From: Avichristensenella sp031550455 | Lineage (GTDB): Bacteria; Bacillota; Clostridia; Christensenellales; Aristaeellaceae | Direction: 5' to 3' | Length of the DNA stretch: 6,640 nucleotides | NCBI GenBank assembly: GCA_031550455.1 | Contig: JAVBOQ010000129.1 | Location: 1 to 6,640 of the forward strand | Part shown: positions 1 through 5,791 of the stretch, piece by piece | Numbering within the stretch: the first letter of the stretch is position 1 | Layout of the letters: every line of letters starts with the position of its first letter | Made by a program: the position numbers and the translations under genes | The notes under the pieces: model-generated | What the model was told of the DNA's origin: nothing | The model's database searches: none | The model's input: only the letters and a program-made list of their open reading frames with translations

Positions 1-20
1 GGAGGCGCGAGGAGGATTCG

Positions 21-197
21 GCCTGAAACGCTGCGGCGTTTCCGGGCGGCCTCAGGCGGAAAGTCCAGATTCCTCCGGCTGCGCCTGCGGAATCTGCGCA
101 TTTTCGGCGCGCATGTCGCCGAAAATGATGGAAAGTCGAGAAGCCTCGGCTTCTCGAGCTCTCCGGGCTGGATGCTTCCCGCTTCATGCGGAAGCCC
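21..197. repeat. Chain of palindromic hairpins (REP-like intergenic repeat)
   Basis: Five inverted repeats follow one another. (1) GAAACGC 25-31 pairs with GCGTTTC 36-42 around a 4-nt loop, nested inside GCCTGA 21-26 / TCAGGC 52-57. (2) CAGATTCC 66-73 pairs with GGAATCTG 89-96, with further partial pairing inside. (3) CATTTTCGGCG 99-109 pairs with CGCCGAAAATG 117-127, an 11-bp perfect stem. (4) TCGAGAAGC 136-144 pairs with GCTTCTCGA 149-157 around a CTCG tetraloop. (5) GCTTCC 174-179 pairs with GGAAGC 190-195, with GC/GC closing inside. The octamer GGAAAGTC occurs at 58-65 and 130-137, 72 bp apart, which suggests a modular repeat. No stem is followed by a T-run, so these are not textbook terminators. 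The pairing is directly visible. Calling it a dispersed REP-like element is inference, since other copies cannot be seen from one window. It could also be the 3' end of a structured RNA that begins upstream. Confidence 0.6.
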
Positions 198-218
198 TGT
201 ATGTGAGACGCACGCGGC

Positions 219-246
219 TTGACTTGCCATGAAAATGCGGTATGCT
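219..246 (+). promoter_or_regulatory. Sigma-A-type promoter for the DUF1848 gene
   Basis: TTGACT at 219-224 (-35; consensus TTGACA) and TATGCT at 241-246 (-10; consensus TATAAT) are separated by 16 bp. Transcription would start near 252-254, immediately before the ribosome binding site at 254-263. That gives a leader of only about 15 nt before the ATG at 269. The upstream in-frame ATG at 242 lies inside the -10 box and so would not be on the mRNA. Confidence 0.6.
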
Positions 247-253
247 ACGAATC

Positions 254-263
254 AGGGAAGGTG
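254..263 (+). promoter_or_regulatory. Ribosome binding site that sets the DUF1848 start
   Basis: AGGGAAGGTG lies 5 nt before the ATG at 269. The alternative ATG at 242 has no such site and falls inside the predicted -10 box, so 269 is the better start. Confidence 0.6.
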
Positions 264-268
264 ACGCG

Positions 269-1132
269 ATGATCATCAGCGCAAGCCGACGGACGGACAT
301 CCCGGCGTTTTACATGGACTGGTTTATGGAAAGGCTGCGAGCGGGGTACGCGGTCGCCCGGAACCCGGTCAACCGCGCGCAGGCGCGGCGCGTGGACCTT
401 TCGCCGGAGGCGGTGGACGGCATCGTATTCTGGAGCAAAAATCCTGCGCCGCTGCTTTCGCGAACGGACACGCTTTCCGCGTATCCGTACTATTTGCAAT
501 ACACGCTGAACGCGTACGGAACGGACATCGAGCCCGGCCCGCCGCCGATGGACGCCCGGGTCGGCGCGTTTCATGCGTTGGCGGACGCGATCGGGCCACA
601 CCGCGCACTGTGGCGGTACGACCCGATCCTGCTAACTGAAACCTATACGGCTGCGTTTCATGTGGAGGCGTTCGCGCGCATCGCGCGGATGTTGCGCGGG
701 TATACCGAACGCGTCACGATCAGTTTTATCGACCGGTACGCGAAGATTGAAAAGGCGATGGCCTCGCTCGGGATGCGCCGCCCGGACGGGCCGGAAGCGT
801 GCGGAATCGCGCGGACGCTATCCGGCATCGCGAAGGAAAATGGGATGACAATCGCCGCGTGCGCGGAAGAAACGGACTTCTCCGGACTTGGCGTCGGGCG
901 CGCGCGGTGCGTCGACGCGGCGCTGCTTTCGCGCATCGCGGAAAAGCCGGTGAACGGCGGCAGGGACCCAAACCAACGGCCCGCCTGCGGTTGCGCGCCG
1001 AGCGTCGACATCGGCATGTACAATACCTGCGCGCATGGCTGCGCGTACTGCTACGCGAACGCGGGCGGGAAGGCGGTTTTGCGGAACCTTGCGGCGCACA
1101 GGCCGGACGGCGAGGAGATTGCCGGGGGATAA
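269..1132 (+). CDS. DUF1848 family protein with C-terminal radical-SAM-like cysteine cluster
   Basis: The product is 287 aa from the ATG at 269; a longer form from 242 would add nine residues. It opens with MIISASRRTDIPAFY, the hallmark start of the DUF1848 family, which supports the shorter form. Other recognisable segments are FWSKNP (about residues 54-59) and WRYDPI (115-120). The C-terminus has a cysteine cluster: C240-x-C242, then C254-x3-C258-x2-C261 followed by YAN. The CX3CX2C spacing is that of the 4Fe-4S site of radical SAM enzymes, but here it sits at the end of the protein instead of near the start. From family knowledge, DUF1848 is uncharacterised and its cysteine cluster has been noted as resembling the radical SAM motif. 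Iron-sulfur binding is therefore likely, while the reaction and substrate are unknown. The gene is alone on the plus strand with its own promoter and converges on the large minus-strand operon, so its context gives no functional clue. Family assignment is firm; function is not. Confidence 0.9.
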   Translation: MIISASRRTDIPAFYMDWFMERLRAGYAVARNPVNRAQARRVDLSPEAVDGIVFWSKNPAPLLSRTDTLSAYPYYLQYTLNAYGTDIEPGPPPMDARVGAFHALADAIGPHRALWRYDPILLTETYTAAFHVEAFARIARMLRGYTERVTISFIDRYAKIEKAMASLGMRRPDGPEACGIARTLSGIAKENGMTIAACAEETDFSGLGVGRARCVDAALLSRIAEKPVNGGRDPNQRPACGCAPSVDIGMYNTCAHGCAYCYANAGGKAVLRNLAAHRPDGEEIAGG

Positions 1133-1173
1133 CGCGGCGGGAAAGAGCGCGGGGCTCCTTCCTGGACCTGCCA

Positions 1174-1197
1174 AAGGGAGAGTCTTTGACGTCCCTT
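1174..1197. terminator. Possible convergent-gene hairpin terminator
   Basis: AAGGGA (1174-1179) pairs with TCCCTT (1192-1197), and inside this GTC (1182-1184) pairs with GAC (1188-1190) around a TTT loop, leaving a small GA/G internal loop. It sits in the 73-bp gap between two convergent genes, where a terminator serving both would be expected. Neither strand shows a clear T-run after the stem, so intrinsic termination is only a possibility. Confidence 0.35.
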
Positions 1198-1205
1198 CCT
1201 CCGCC

Positions 1206-1634
1206 CTACTGCGCGGTCTGCGCCGTAGCCTGTTGCGCCGCGCTCACCGTCTCACCGGCCGACAGCACCGACTTGATTTCGCCGAGCACCTGCGGCAACA
1301 GCTCCATCACGCGGTCGACCGGCGTCGCGTAGTTCGTCGGCAGCATCTTGATCTGGCCGTTGCCGACGACGAGAAAACCCATCGGGTGCACCGACACGCC
1401 CGCGCCGCTGCCGCCCGCGAACGGCAGGCTGTCGTCCGAGGTGCGCAAGCGCTTGTCACCGCCTTCATAGTCGCCGCCGCCGGCGACAAACCCGAACGAA
1501 ACCCTTGAAATCGGAATGATCGTCGTGCCGTCGCCTGTCTCGACCGGGTCGCCAACGACCGTGTTGACGTCGACCATATCTTTGAGGTTCTCCATCGTGG
1601 TACCCATCAGGGTTTCAATTGGACGCCGATCCAT
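1206..1634 (-). CDS. gerW: GerW / YtfJ family sporulation protein
   Basis: The product is 142 aa from the ATG at 1634. An AGGCGG ribosome binding site lies at 1644-1649, 9 nt upstream. A longer form from 1694 would add 20 basic residues (RRGHW-like, with several Arg/Glu) unlike the family, and is rejected. The core carries typical GerW features: an N-terminal helix with PIETLMGTTMENLKDM (residues 5-20), then VVGDPVETGDGTTIIPIS (26-43), then a glycine-rich stretch with GGSGAGVSVHPMGFLVV (74-90). The last 20 or so residues are Ala/Gln-rich and probably disordered. In Bacillus subtilis the homologue is a spore protein needed for normal germination through the cortex-lytic enzyme SleB; its molecular action is unclear. 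It is the last gene of the operon and its start overlaps the end of the DUF2953 gene by 20 bp, so the two are probably translationally coupled. GerW-like genes also occur in Clostridia not known to form spores, so the gene alone does not prove sporulation. Confidence 0.9.
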   Translation of the reverse strand: MDRRPIETLMGTTMENLKDMVDVNTVVGDPVETGDGTTIIPISRVSFGFVAGGGDYEGGDKRLRTSDDSLPFAGGSGAGVSVHPMGFLVVGNGQIKMLPTNYATPVDRVMELLPQVLGEIKSVLSAGETVSAAQQATAQTAQ

Positions 1635-2148
1635 GCGCTGTTCCCGCCTTTCGGTTTTTCGCGCGGCCGCCGGCCAATGTCCGCGCCACCGCAACCATAA
1701 TATCCCCGGCCCGGAAACAGAGTATGCAGCGCGCCTTCAGCGCGAAAAAAGGGCGGGAGAATTCCGGGCGCACGTCAACGCGGGCGTTCAGCGGCGCGCA
1801 CACCGCTTTCAGCAACGCGGAAAGCCCGGCCGCCGCGAGCGCCGTCGCCATCGCGTCGTCCGCGCCGACGCGGCAGAGCACCTCCGCCCTGGGTTTGACC
1901 GCGGACCGATACAACTGAAAGAAAAAGTAGCTCAATACCCTGACCGGCGCCTGAAATTCTTCTTTCCCGCCCTCGCGGCGCAACGCGATCCTGCCGCGCT
2001 CGGACAGCGCGCCCTCAAACGCCTGCCGGACGCCGTAGACGGTCACAACGATTTGAAACGTCGGCGCGATGTTCAGGTCGGCCCGCACCGACAGCCGCAC
2101 GGGCGCGGTCGCGAGGACGGCGGCCGCAAAAAGGAGCCATTCCAGCAA
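1615..2148 (-). CDS. DUF2953 (YtfI-like) membrane-anchored protein, TTG start
   Basis: The product is 177 aa. The start is TTG at 2146-2148, preceded 7 nt upstream by AGGGGG (2156-2161), which overlaps the scpB stop codon; no in-frame ATG fits better. Residues 2-17 are hydrophobic (LEWLLFAAAVLATAPV) and should form an N-terminal membrane anchor or uncleaved signal. The body resembles DUF2953: a beta-rich first half, then CRVGADDAMATALAAAG (residues 92-108), which matches the family's conserved G-x-x-DA-x-TA helix, and a C-terminal part with VRPEF (126-130). The tail (about 160-177) is basic and polar. DUF2953 has no known biochemical role. In Bacillus the corresponding gene (ytfI) sits next to ytfJ/gerW, exactly as here, which argues that the two work together in the spore or its envelope. 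The 3' end overlaps gerW by 20 bp. Confidence 0.82.
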   Translation of the reverse strand: MLEWLLFAAAVLATAPVRLSVRADLNIAPTFQIVVTVYGVRQAFEGALSERGRIALRREGGKEEFQAPVRVLSYFFFQLYRSAVKPRAEVLCRVGADDAMATALAAAGLSALLKAVCAPLNARVDVRPEFSRPFFALKARCILCFRAGDIMVAVARTLAGGRAKNRKAGTAHGSASN

Positions 2149-2159
2149 AAAAATACCCC

Positions 2160-2741
2160 CTATTCAGGGAGTATGGCCAATTGTTCGTCATCCATACCGG
2201 GTTCCCCGACTTCCGCGGCTTTCGGCGGCGCGGAGAAGTCAATGTCCGGCAGCTCGTCAAGCGAGGCGATGCCGAAATGCCGAAGGAACGTGTCCGTCGT
2301 GACGAATAGCGTCGGGTGGCCAAGGGTGTCGCGCTTTCCGGCCTCCGCGATCAAGCCCTTGTTCATCAGCGACTGCACCGAATAGTCGCACTTGACGCCG
2401 CGGATCGCTTCGACGTCGCCGCGCGTCGCGGGCTGCCGGTAGGCGATCACGGCGAGCGTCTCCATCGCGGCCTGCGTCAGGTTTTGCCGCTGCACCGGCT
2501 GCAAAAGCCGCTCGATGAACATCGCGTATTCGGGCCGCGTCGAAAGCTGCACGCTTTTGCCGAACCGGAGCAGCCGGAGCCCGCGCCGCTCGAATTCGTT
2601 GCGGCTGATCAGCCCTTCGATCGCGTCCTCCAGTTCCAGCGGCGTGATCTCCAGCGCCATGCGCAGCGCTTCTTCTTCAAGCGGCTCGCCCGCGACGAAC
2701 AGGATCGCCTCGATCGCGCCGATGATTTCATTCCGGTCCAT
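2160..2741 (-). CDS. scpB: Segregation and condensation protein B (ScpB)
   Basis: The product is 193 aa, normal for the family. ScpB dimerises and binds ScpA, forming the kleisin complex that acts with SMC to compact and segregate the chromosome. Conserved parts are the N-terminal winged helix with EAILFVAGEPL (residues 11-21), the central LTQAAMETLAVIAYRQP (88-104) continuing into TRGDVEAIRGV (106-116), and GKRDTLGHPTLFVTT (125-139) leading into FLRHFG, a variant of the usual G-R-x-x-x-x-GRP-x-x-Y-x-TT-x-x-FL-x-x-FG motif. The tail after about residue 155 is acidic. The ATG at 2741 has a strong GGGAGG site (2749-2754) 7 nt upstream. The gene overlaps the end of scpA by 14 bp, the common arrangement in Firmicutes. 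Confidence 0.96.
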   Translation of the reverse strand: MDRNEIIGAIEAILFVAGEPLEEEALRMALEITPLELEDAIEGLISRNEFERRGLRLLRFGKSVQLSTRPEYAMFIERLLQPVQRQNLTQAAMETLAVIAYRQPATRGDVEAIRGVKCDYSVQSLMNKGLIAEAGKRDTLGHPTLFVTTDTFLRHFGIASLDELPDIDFSAPPKAAEVGEPGMDDEQLAILPE

Positions 2742-3462
2742 TGTCGGCCCTCCCTTCGGTCAGCATGATCTCGCCGAAAATCTCGGTCTGCTCGACGCGC
2801 AGGCGGCCGAGCCGCAGCAGCTCGAGCACCGCCATGAACAGCGTGACGACTTCGTCGCGCGTCGGCCGCTCGGAAAAGAGCGAATCGAAGCTGCACGGGC
2901 CGTTCCGGATGCGGGCCGCGACCTGGAACATGCACGCCTGCACCGACAGCCTGTCGCGCTGGATCTCGCGCGTCGGCACGTCCCTCTCGGGCTGTTCCGC
3001 GAGCCGCATCAGCACACGGCGCATCGCTTCCTGAAGGCCCGCCATCGTCAGGTTCGGCAGTTCGAACACCGGCGGCGGCAGCGGGATCTCCTCGGGCAGC
3101 TTTTCAAACATCCGCGAGGCCGCGGCTTCGAACGACACCATTTGGTCTACGCCCTGCTTCAGCGCGGCGTACTCGTTCAGGCGGCGGATCAGCGCCTCTT
3201 CGGGCGACTCCTCGCCCGGCTCCTCTTTCGGCGGCTTCGGCAGCAGCGCGCGGCTCTTGATCTCAATCAGCGTCGCCGCCATCGCGAGAAACTCGCTGGC
3301 CGCGTCCATGTCCAGCGACGTGATGTCCTCCATCGACGCCAGATACTGTTCGGTGATTTCGGAGACAAAAATATCGCAGATGTCCACCTTGGCCTGCTGG
3401 ATCAGGTGCAGCAGCAGGTCAAGCGGACCCTCGTATTCTTTGAGACGGACGGAATAGGCCAT
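2728..3462 (-). CDS. scpA: Segregation and condensation protein A (ScpA, kleisin)
   Basis: The product is 244 aa, the usual size. ScpA is the kleisin that bridges the two SMC heads and recruits ScpB. The N-terminal domain starts with VRLKEYEGPLDLLLHLI (residues 5-21), the signature opening of the family. It continues with EFLAMAATLIEIKSRALLP (57-75), the helix that contacts the SMC neck in known structures. An acidic, proline-rich linker follows (about 76-90). The C-terminal winged helix spans about 200-235 and includes TRDEVVTLFMAVLELLRLGR (201-220) and IFGEIML. The ATG at 3462 follows the protease stop after only 3 bp, and no clear Shine-Dalgarno sequence precedes it, so translation probably depends on ribosomes finishing the upstream gene. 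Confidence 0.96.
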   Translation of the reverse strand: MAYSVRLKEYEGPLDLLLHLIQQAKVDICDIFVSEITEQYLASMEDITSLDMDAASEFLAMAATLIEIKSRALLPKPPKEEPGEESPEEALIRRLNEYAALKQGVDQMVSFEAAASRMFEKLPEEIPLPPPVFELPNLTMAGLQEAMRRVLMRLAEQPERDVPTREIQRDRLSVQACMFQVAARIRNGPCSFDSLFSERPTRDEVVTLFMAVLELLRLGRLRVEQTEIFGEIMLTEGRADNGPE

Positions 3463-3465
3463 CGG

Positions 3466-4143
3466 TCAGGAACCGAAAATGCGGCCGAGCAGCCAGAACG
3501 AGCCGTCGATTACTTTGCCGGTAACGAACGACATGCCCTCGCCGAGGATGCCGGTAAACGACGCGACCATCAGCACCGCCATGCCGATCTGCGCGGTGCG
3601 CTGCGACGCGTACAGGCTGCCCTTGAGCACGAGGTCGTTGAGCACATGGGAACCGTCGAGCGGCGGCACGGGCAGCAGGTTGAAAACCGCGAGCGACAGG
3701 TTGATCAGCGCGCATGTTAACACAATCCGCAGGGCAATCGCAAACCACTGCGCGTCCTGCTGCATGAAAAACACATCCCACAGCGCGTAATACGCGGTGA
3801 TGAACAGCGCGTACAGGATCAGGTTCATCGTCACGCCGGCGATCGAAACGAGCAGGTCGTCGCGGCGCGGATGCTTGAAATTGCGCGGGTTGACCGGCAC
3901 CGGCTTCGCCCAGCCAAAGCCCAGAAACAGCATGAAAACCGTGCCGAGCGGGTCAAGATGGTTCGCCGGGTTCAGCGACAGGCGGCCCATCATCTTCGCG
4001 GTCGGGTCTCCGAGGCGGTACGCGACATAGCCGTGCGCCCACTCGTGCAGGATCAGCGCGAGGAGGATCGACGGAACGCGGTACAGCGCGTCTTCCAGAA
4101 ACCGCAAAGGATCCGCGAAAAGGCTATCCAGCAGTGAAAACAA
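3466..4143 (-). CDS. Site-2 protease family (M50) membrane zinc metalloprotease, TTG start
   Basis: The product is 225 aa from TTG at 4141-4143. GAGGTG (4149-4154) lies 5 nt before this TTG. The first in-frame ATG (4203) has no such site and would run 44 bp into the upstream gene with a non-family N-terminus (CCRWSATRC), so the TTG is preferred. Catalytic features are clear: HEWAH (residues 33-37) is the HExxH zinc motif inside the first membrane helix, NPANHLDPLGT is at 58-68, and NLLPVPPLDG (155-164) supplies the third zinc ligand, D163. Further hydrophobic segments fall around 68-80, 100-120, 135-155 and 180-200, typical of the compact M50 type without a PDZ domain (YwhC-like). Such enzymes cut membrane-embedded substrates; the substrate here is unknown. 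The gene sits directly before scpA, a frequent clostridial arrangement. A link to chromosome segregation is only suggested by position. Confidence 0.92.
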   Translation of the reverse strand: MFSLLDSLFADPLRFLEDALYRVPSILLALILHEWAHGYVAYRLGDPTAKMMGRLSLNPANHLDPLGTVFMLFLGFGWAKPVPVNPRNFKHPRRDDLLVSIAGVTMNLILYALFITAYYALWDVFFMQQDAQWFAIALRIVLTCALINLSLAVFNLLPVPPLDGSHVLNDLVLKGSLYASQRTAQIGMAVLMVASFTGILGEGMSFVTGKVIDGSFWLLGRIFGS

Positions 4144-4148
4144 AGCGT

Positions 4149-4154
4149 CACCTC
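4149..4154 (-). promoter_or_regulatory. Ribosome binding site that sets the TTG start of the site-2 protease
   Basis: On the minus strand GAGGTG is followed after 5 nt by TTG (4141-4143). It lies in the 16-bp gap after the stop of the small membrane protein gene, so it selects the TTG over the ATG at 4203. Confidence 0.6.
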
Positions 4155-4159
4155 TTTTG

Positions 4160-4552
4160 TCACTCAAACCGGCGCAGCGCGTAGCCGACCACCGGCAGCA
4201 CATACGCCTCGCCTCGGTAGGCGTGCAGCATCATCCGGACGCGCAGCACGAACGCCAGCGCGGTCGCGGCGATGAACACAACCACCATCAGCACGTAAAA
4301 AACATACCCGACGATCGGGATCCAGCCGAGCACCGCGCTCAAGAGCCAGCACACGAGCCCGACCGCCACCTGCGCCACGCCAAGCCCGACCGACTGCACG
4401 GAAAACCTGCGGACCGCGCGGCTGCGCTGGTCGGCAAAGCACAGAAACAGCGCGGCCAAAATCGACAGCGACGCGATGGTGCCCGTCAGGTTGACCGCCT
4501 GGCTCGTGGAGATGATTTCAGGGTCATTGCCTTGGCGCTGTGTTTCCTCCAC
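4160..4552 (-). CDS. Small three-helix membrane protein, Tic20/DUF4870-like
   Basis: The product is about 130 aa. The start is uncertain: GTG at 4552 has AAGGGGG (4562-4568) 9 nt upstream, while TTG at 4559-4561 directly abuts that site and is less likely. From the GTG, three hydrophobic segments are visible at about residues 20-40, 55-77 and 79-104. Between the first two lies DQRSRAVRRFSVQS, which recalls the 'S-x-F-V-R-x-H-A-x-Q-S' signature of DUF4870/Tic20-like small membrane proteins. The end, GEAYVLPVVGYALRRF, matches their usual 'G-x-x-Y-x-L-P-x-I-G' finish. The biochemical role of these bacterial proteins is unknown. The gene overlaps the end of ddl by 29 bp and ends 16 bp before the site-2 protease, so it is co-transcribed and probably coupled to ddl. 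The membrane prediction is sound; the family assignment is moderate and from memory of the motif only. Confidence 0.75.
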   Translation of the reverse strand: MEETQRQGNDPEIISTSQAVNLTGTIASLSILAALFLCFADQRSRAVRRFSVQSVGLGVAQVAVGLVCWLLSAVLGWIPIVGYVFYVLMVVVFIAATALAFVLRVRMMLHAYRGEAYVLPVVGYALRRFE

Positions 4553-5777
4553 CCTTTCCAACCCCCTTCGTTCCGGTCGTCACCTTCGACAGAATCGTCG
4601 AGTCAAACGCGAACACGCAGCGGTTCTTTTCGGCATGCGCGCGGTACGCCATTTCGACCAGCCGGTCGATCAGCTTCGCGTACGGCAGGCCGGTCGGCTC
4701 CCACAGATAGAACGACAGGGAACCCGGTATCGTGTTGATCTCGCCGACATAGACGTCGTCGCCGTCGATCAGGTAATCGATGCGGACGACACCCTTGCAG
4801 TCGAGCGCGCGAAAAATATCGGCCGACAACCGTTGAATGCGCGCGGTCTTTTCGTCGCCGACCGGCGCCGGGATGCGTCTGCGAAGCGATTCCATGCCCG
4901 CGGCCTTGCCGGCGGGCGCGGGCGATCCGCCTTTTGACCCCTTCGTGCCGCTTCCCCGTAGATATTTCTCGTCGAATGTCAAAAATTCCTCCCAGCCGAC
5001 GGGCATTTCGAGCACGGACGGCGTGATGTCGGTGTCAAAGCCCATCACCGAGCAGTTGACCTCGACCGGATTCTGCACGCCCGTTTCGACCAGCACCCGC
5101 CGGTCGTACGACAGCGCCACCGCGATCGCCTCGCGGAGGGCCGCCTCGTCCGCCGCGCGCGAGATGCCGATGGACGAACCCAAGTTGGCGGGTTTGACAA
5201 ACACCGGATAGCGCAGCGCCTTTTCGATCCGGGCAAGGATCGCGGCGGTGTCCTTTTCCCATTCCGCGCGCGTGAACCAAACTGCGTCCAGCACCGGGAA
5301 CCCGCAGCCGCGGAACAACTGCCGCATCGCGATTTTGTCCATGCCCACCGCCGAGCCGACCAGCCCGGACGACGTGTACGGCACGTTCATCAGTTCCAGC
5401 AGGCCCTGCACCGCGCCGTCCTCGCCGTTTGAGCCGTGGAACGCGAGCAGCGCGACATCGATCCGCGCAAGGATGGTCAGCGTATCGCCGCCGAGCAATC
5501 CCTTGCGCCGCTGAATCCCCATCAGCGCGCCGGATCCCGCCGTGACGTCCGGGTAGACGCGCGCAACGCCGTCCGCGTCGGGCCTGAAACTCCGCAAAAA
5601 CTCGATCTTGCGCAGCTTTTCGCCGGTATACCACGCGCTATCGCGGGCGATATAGACCGGGATCACGTCGTACTGCGACGCGTCGACCGCGTTCATACAC
5701 TGCAGCGCGGTGACGATGGAAACGTCGTGCTCGCACGCGCGCCCGCCAAACAGCACCGCCAGCTTGATTTTCGTCAT
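4524..5777 (-). CDS. ddl: D-alanine--D-alanine ligase
   Basis: The product is 417 aa from the ATG at 5777. An AGGAGG site (5785-5790) lies 7 nt upstream and rules out the ATG at 5795 inside the murF end. The enzyme joins two D-alanines with ATP in the cytoplasm to make the peptidoglycan dipeptide. Visible motifs: GGRACEHDVS (12-21; E16), HGSNGEDG (114-121), YTSSGLVGSAVGMDK (134-148), KPANLGSSIG (195-204), VETG (E231), EKYL (270-273), VRID (R332, D334) and EINTIPG (346-352; E346, N348). By alignment to E. coli DdlB, Y272 matches Y216, which fits a D-Ala-adding, not D-Lac-adding, enzyme. It is longer than the usual 310-370 aa. A Gly/Lys/Ala-rich insert (about 275-294) follows EKYL in the loop that closes the active site, and a Gly/Lys-rich tail (about 399-417) follows the usual end. 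It lies 14 bp after murF, which uses its product. Confidence 0.96.
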   Translation of the reverse strand: MTKIKLAVLFGGRACEHDVSIVTALQCMNAVDASQYDVIPVYIARDSAWYTGEKLRKIEFLRSFRPDADGVARVYPDVTAGSGALMGIQRRKGLLGGDTLTILARIDVALLAFHGSNGEDGAVQGLLELMNVPYTSSGLVGSAVGMDKIAMRQLFRGCGFPVLDAVWFTRAEWEKDTAAILARIEKALRYPVFVKPANLGSSIGISRAADEAALREAIAVALSYDRRVLVETGVQNPVEVNCSVMGFDTDITPSVLEMPVGWEEFLTFDEKYLRGSGTKGSKGGSPAPAGKAAGMESLRRRIPAPVGDEKTARIQRLSADIFRALDCKGVVRIDYLIDGDDVYVGEINTIPGSLSFYLWEPTGLPYAKLIDRLVEMAYRAHAEKNRCVFAFDSTILSKVTTGTKGVGKGGGNTAPRQ

Positions 5778-5784
5778 GATCAGT

Positions 5785-5790
5785 CCTCCT
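5785..5790 (-). promoter_or_regulatory. Strong ribosome binding site that sets the ddl start
   Basis: On the minus strand a perfect AGGAGG lies 7 nt before the ATG at 5775-5777 and overlaps nothing but the 14-bp murF-ddl gap. It rejects the upstream in-frame ATG at 5793-5795, which lies in the last codons of murF. Confidence 0.7.
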
Positions 5791-5791
5791 G

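Noticed and set aside
1..187. Minus-strand frame from an ATG at 187 running off the left edge
   Set aside because: It passes through the same hairpin array, has only a weak ribosome-binding-like sequence, and encodes low-complexity Arg/Ser/Ala-rich residues typical of translated palindromic repeats.
21..197. CRISPR array interpretation of the repeats at the left end
   Set aside because: The hairpins differ from one another in sequence, there are no identical direct repeats of 23-40 bp with unique spacers, and no cas gene is present.
1..222. Plus-strand frame open from the left edge to a TGA at 220-222, possibly the tail of an upstream gene
   Set aside because: The stretch is dominated by hairpins and the translation is Arg/Ser/Leu-rich with no recognisable fold; 73 open codons is not unlikely at this GC content.
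1635..1694. Longer GerW-like protein from an ATG at 1694
   Set aside because: The added 20 residues lie entirely within DUF2953 coding sequence and are basic and non-conserved in character, and the ATG at 1634 has its own AGGCGG site.
1516..2385. Plus-strand open frame of 289 codons opposite gerW, DUF2953 and scpB
   Set aside because: Shadow of the minus-strand genes, with an Arg-rich low-complexity translation and no plausible ribosome binding site or family motif.
2515..3720. Long plus-strand open frame of 401 codons opposite scpA, scpB and the protease
   Set aside because: It is antisense to three well-recognised genes, its translation is rich in Arg/His/Gln with no family features, and long antisense frames are expected in GC-rich coding DNA.
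4144..4203. Longer site-2 protease from the ATG at 4203
   Set aside because: It would overlap the upstream gene by 44 bp, lacks a ribosome binding site and adds a Cys/Arg-rich N-terminus unlike the family, while the TTG at 4143 has GAGGTG at 5-nt spacing.
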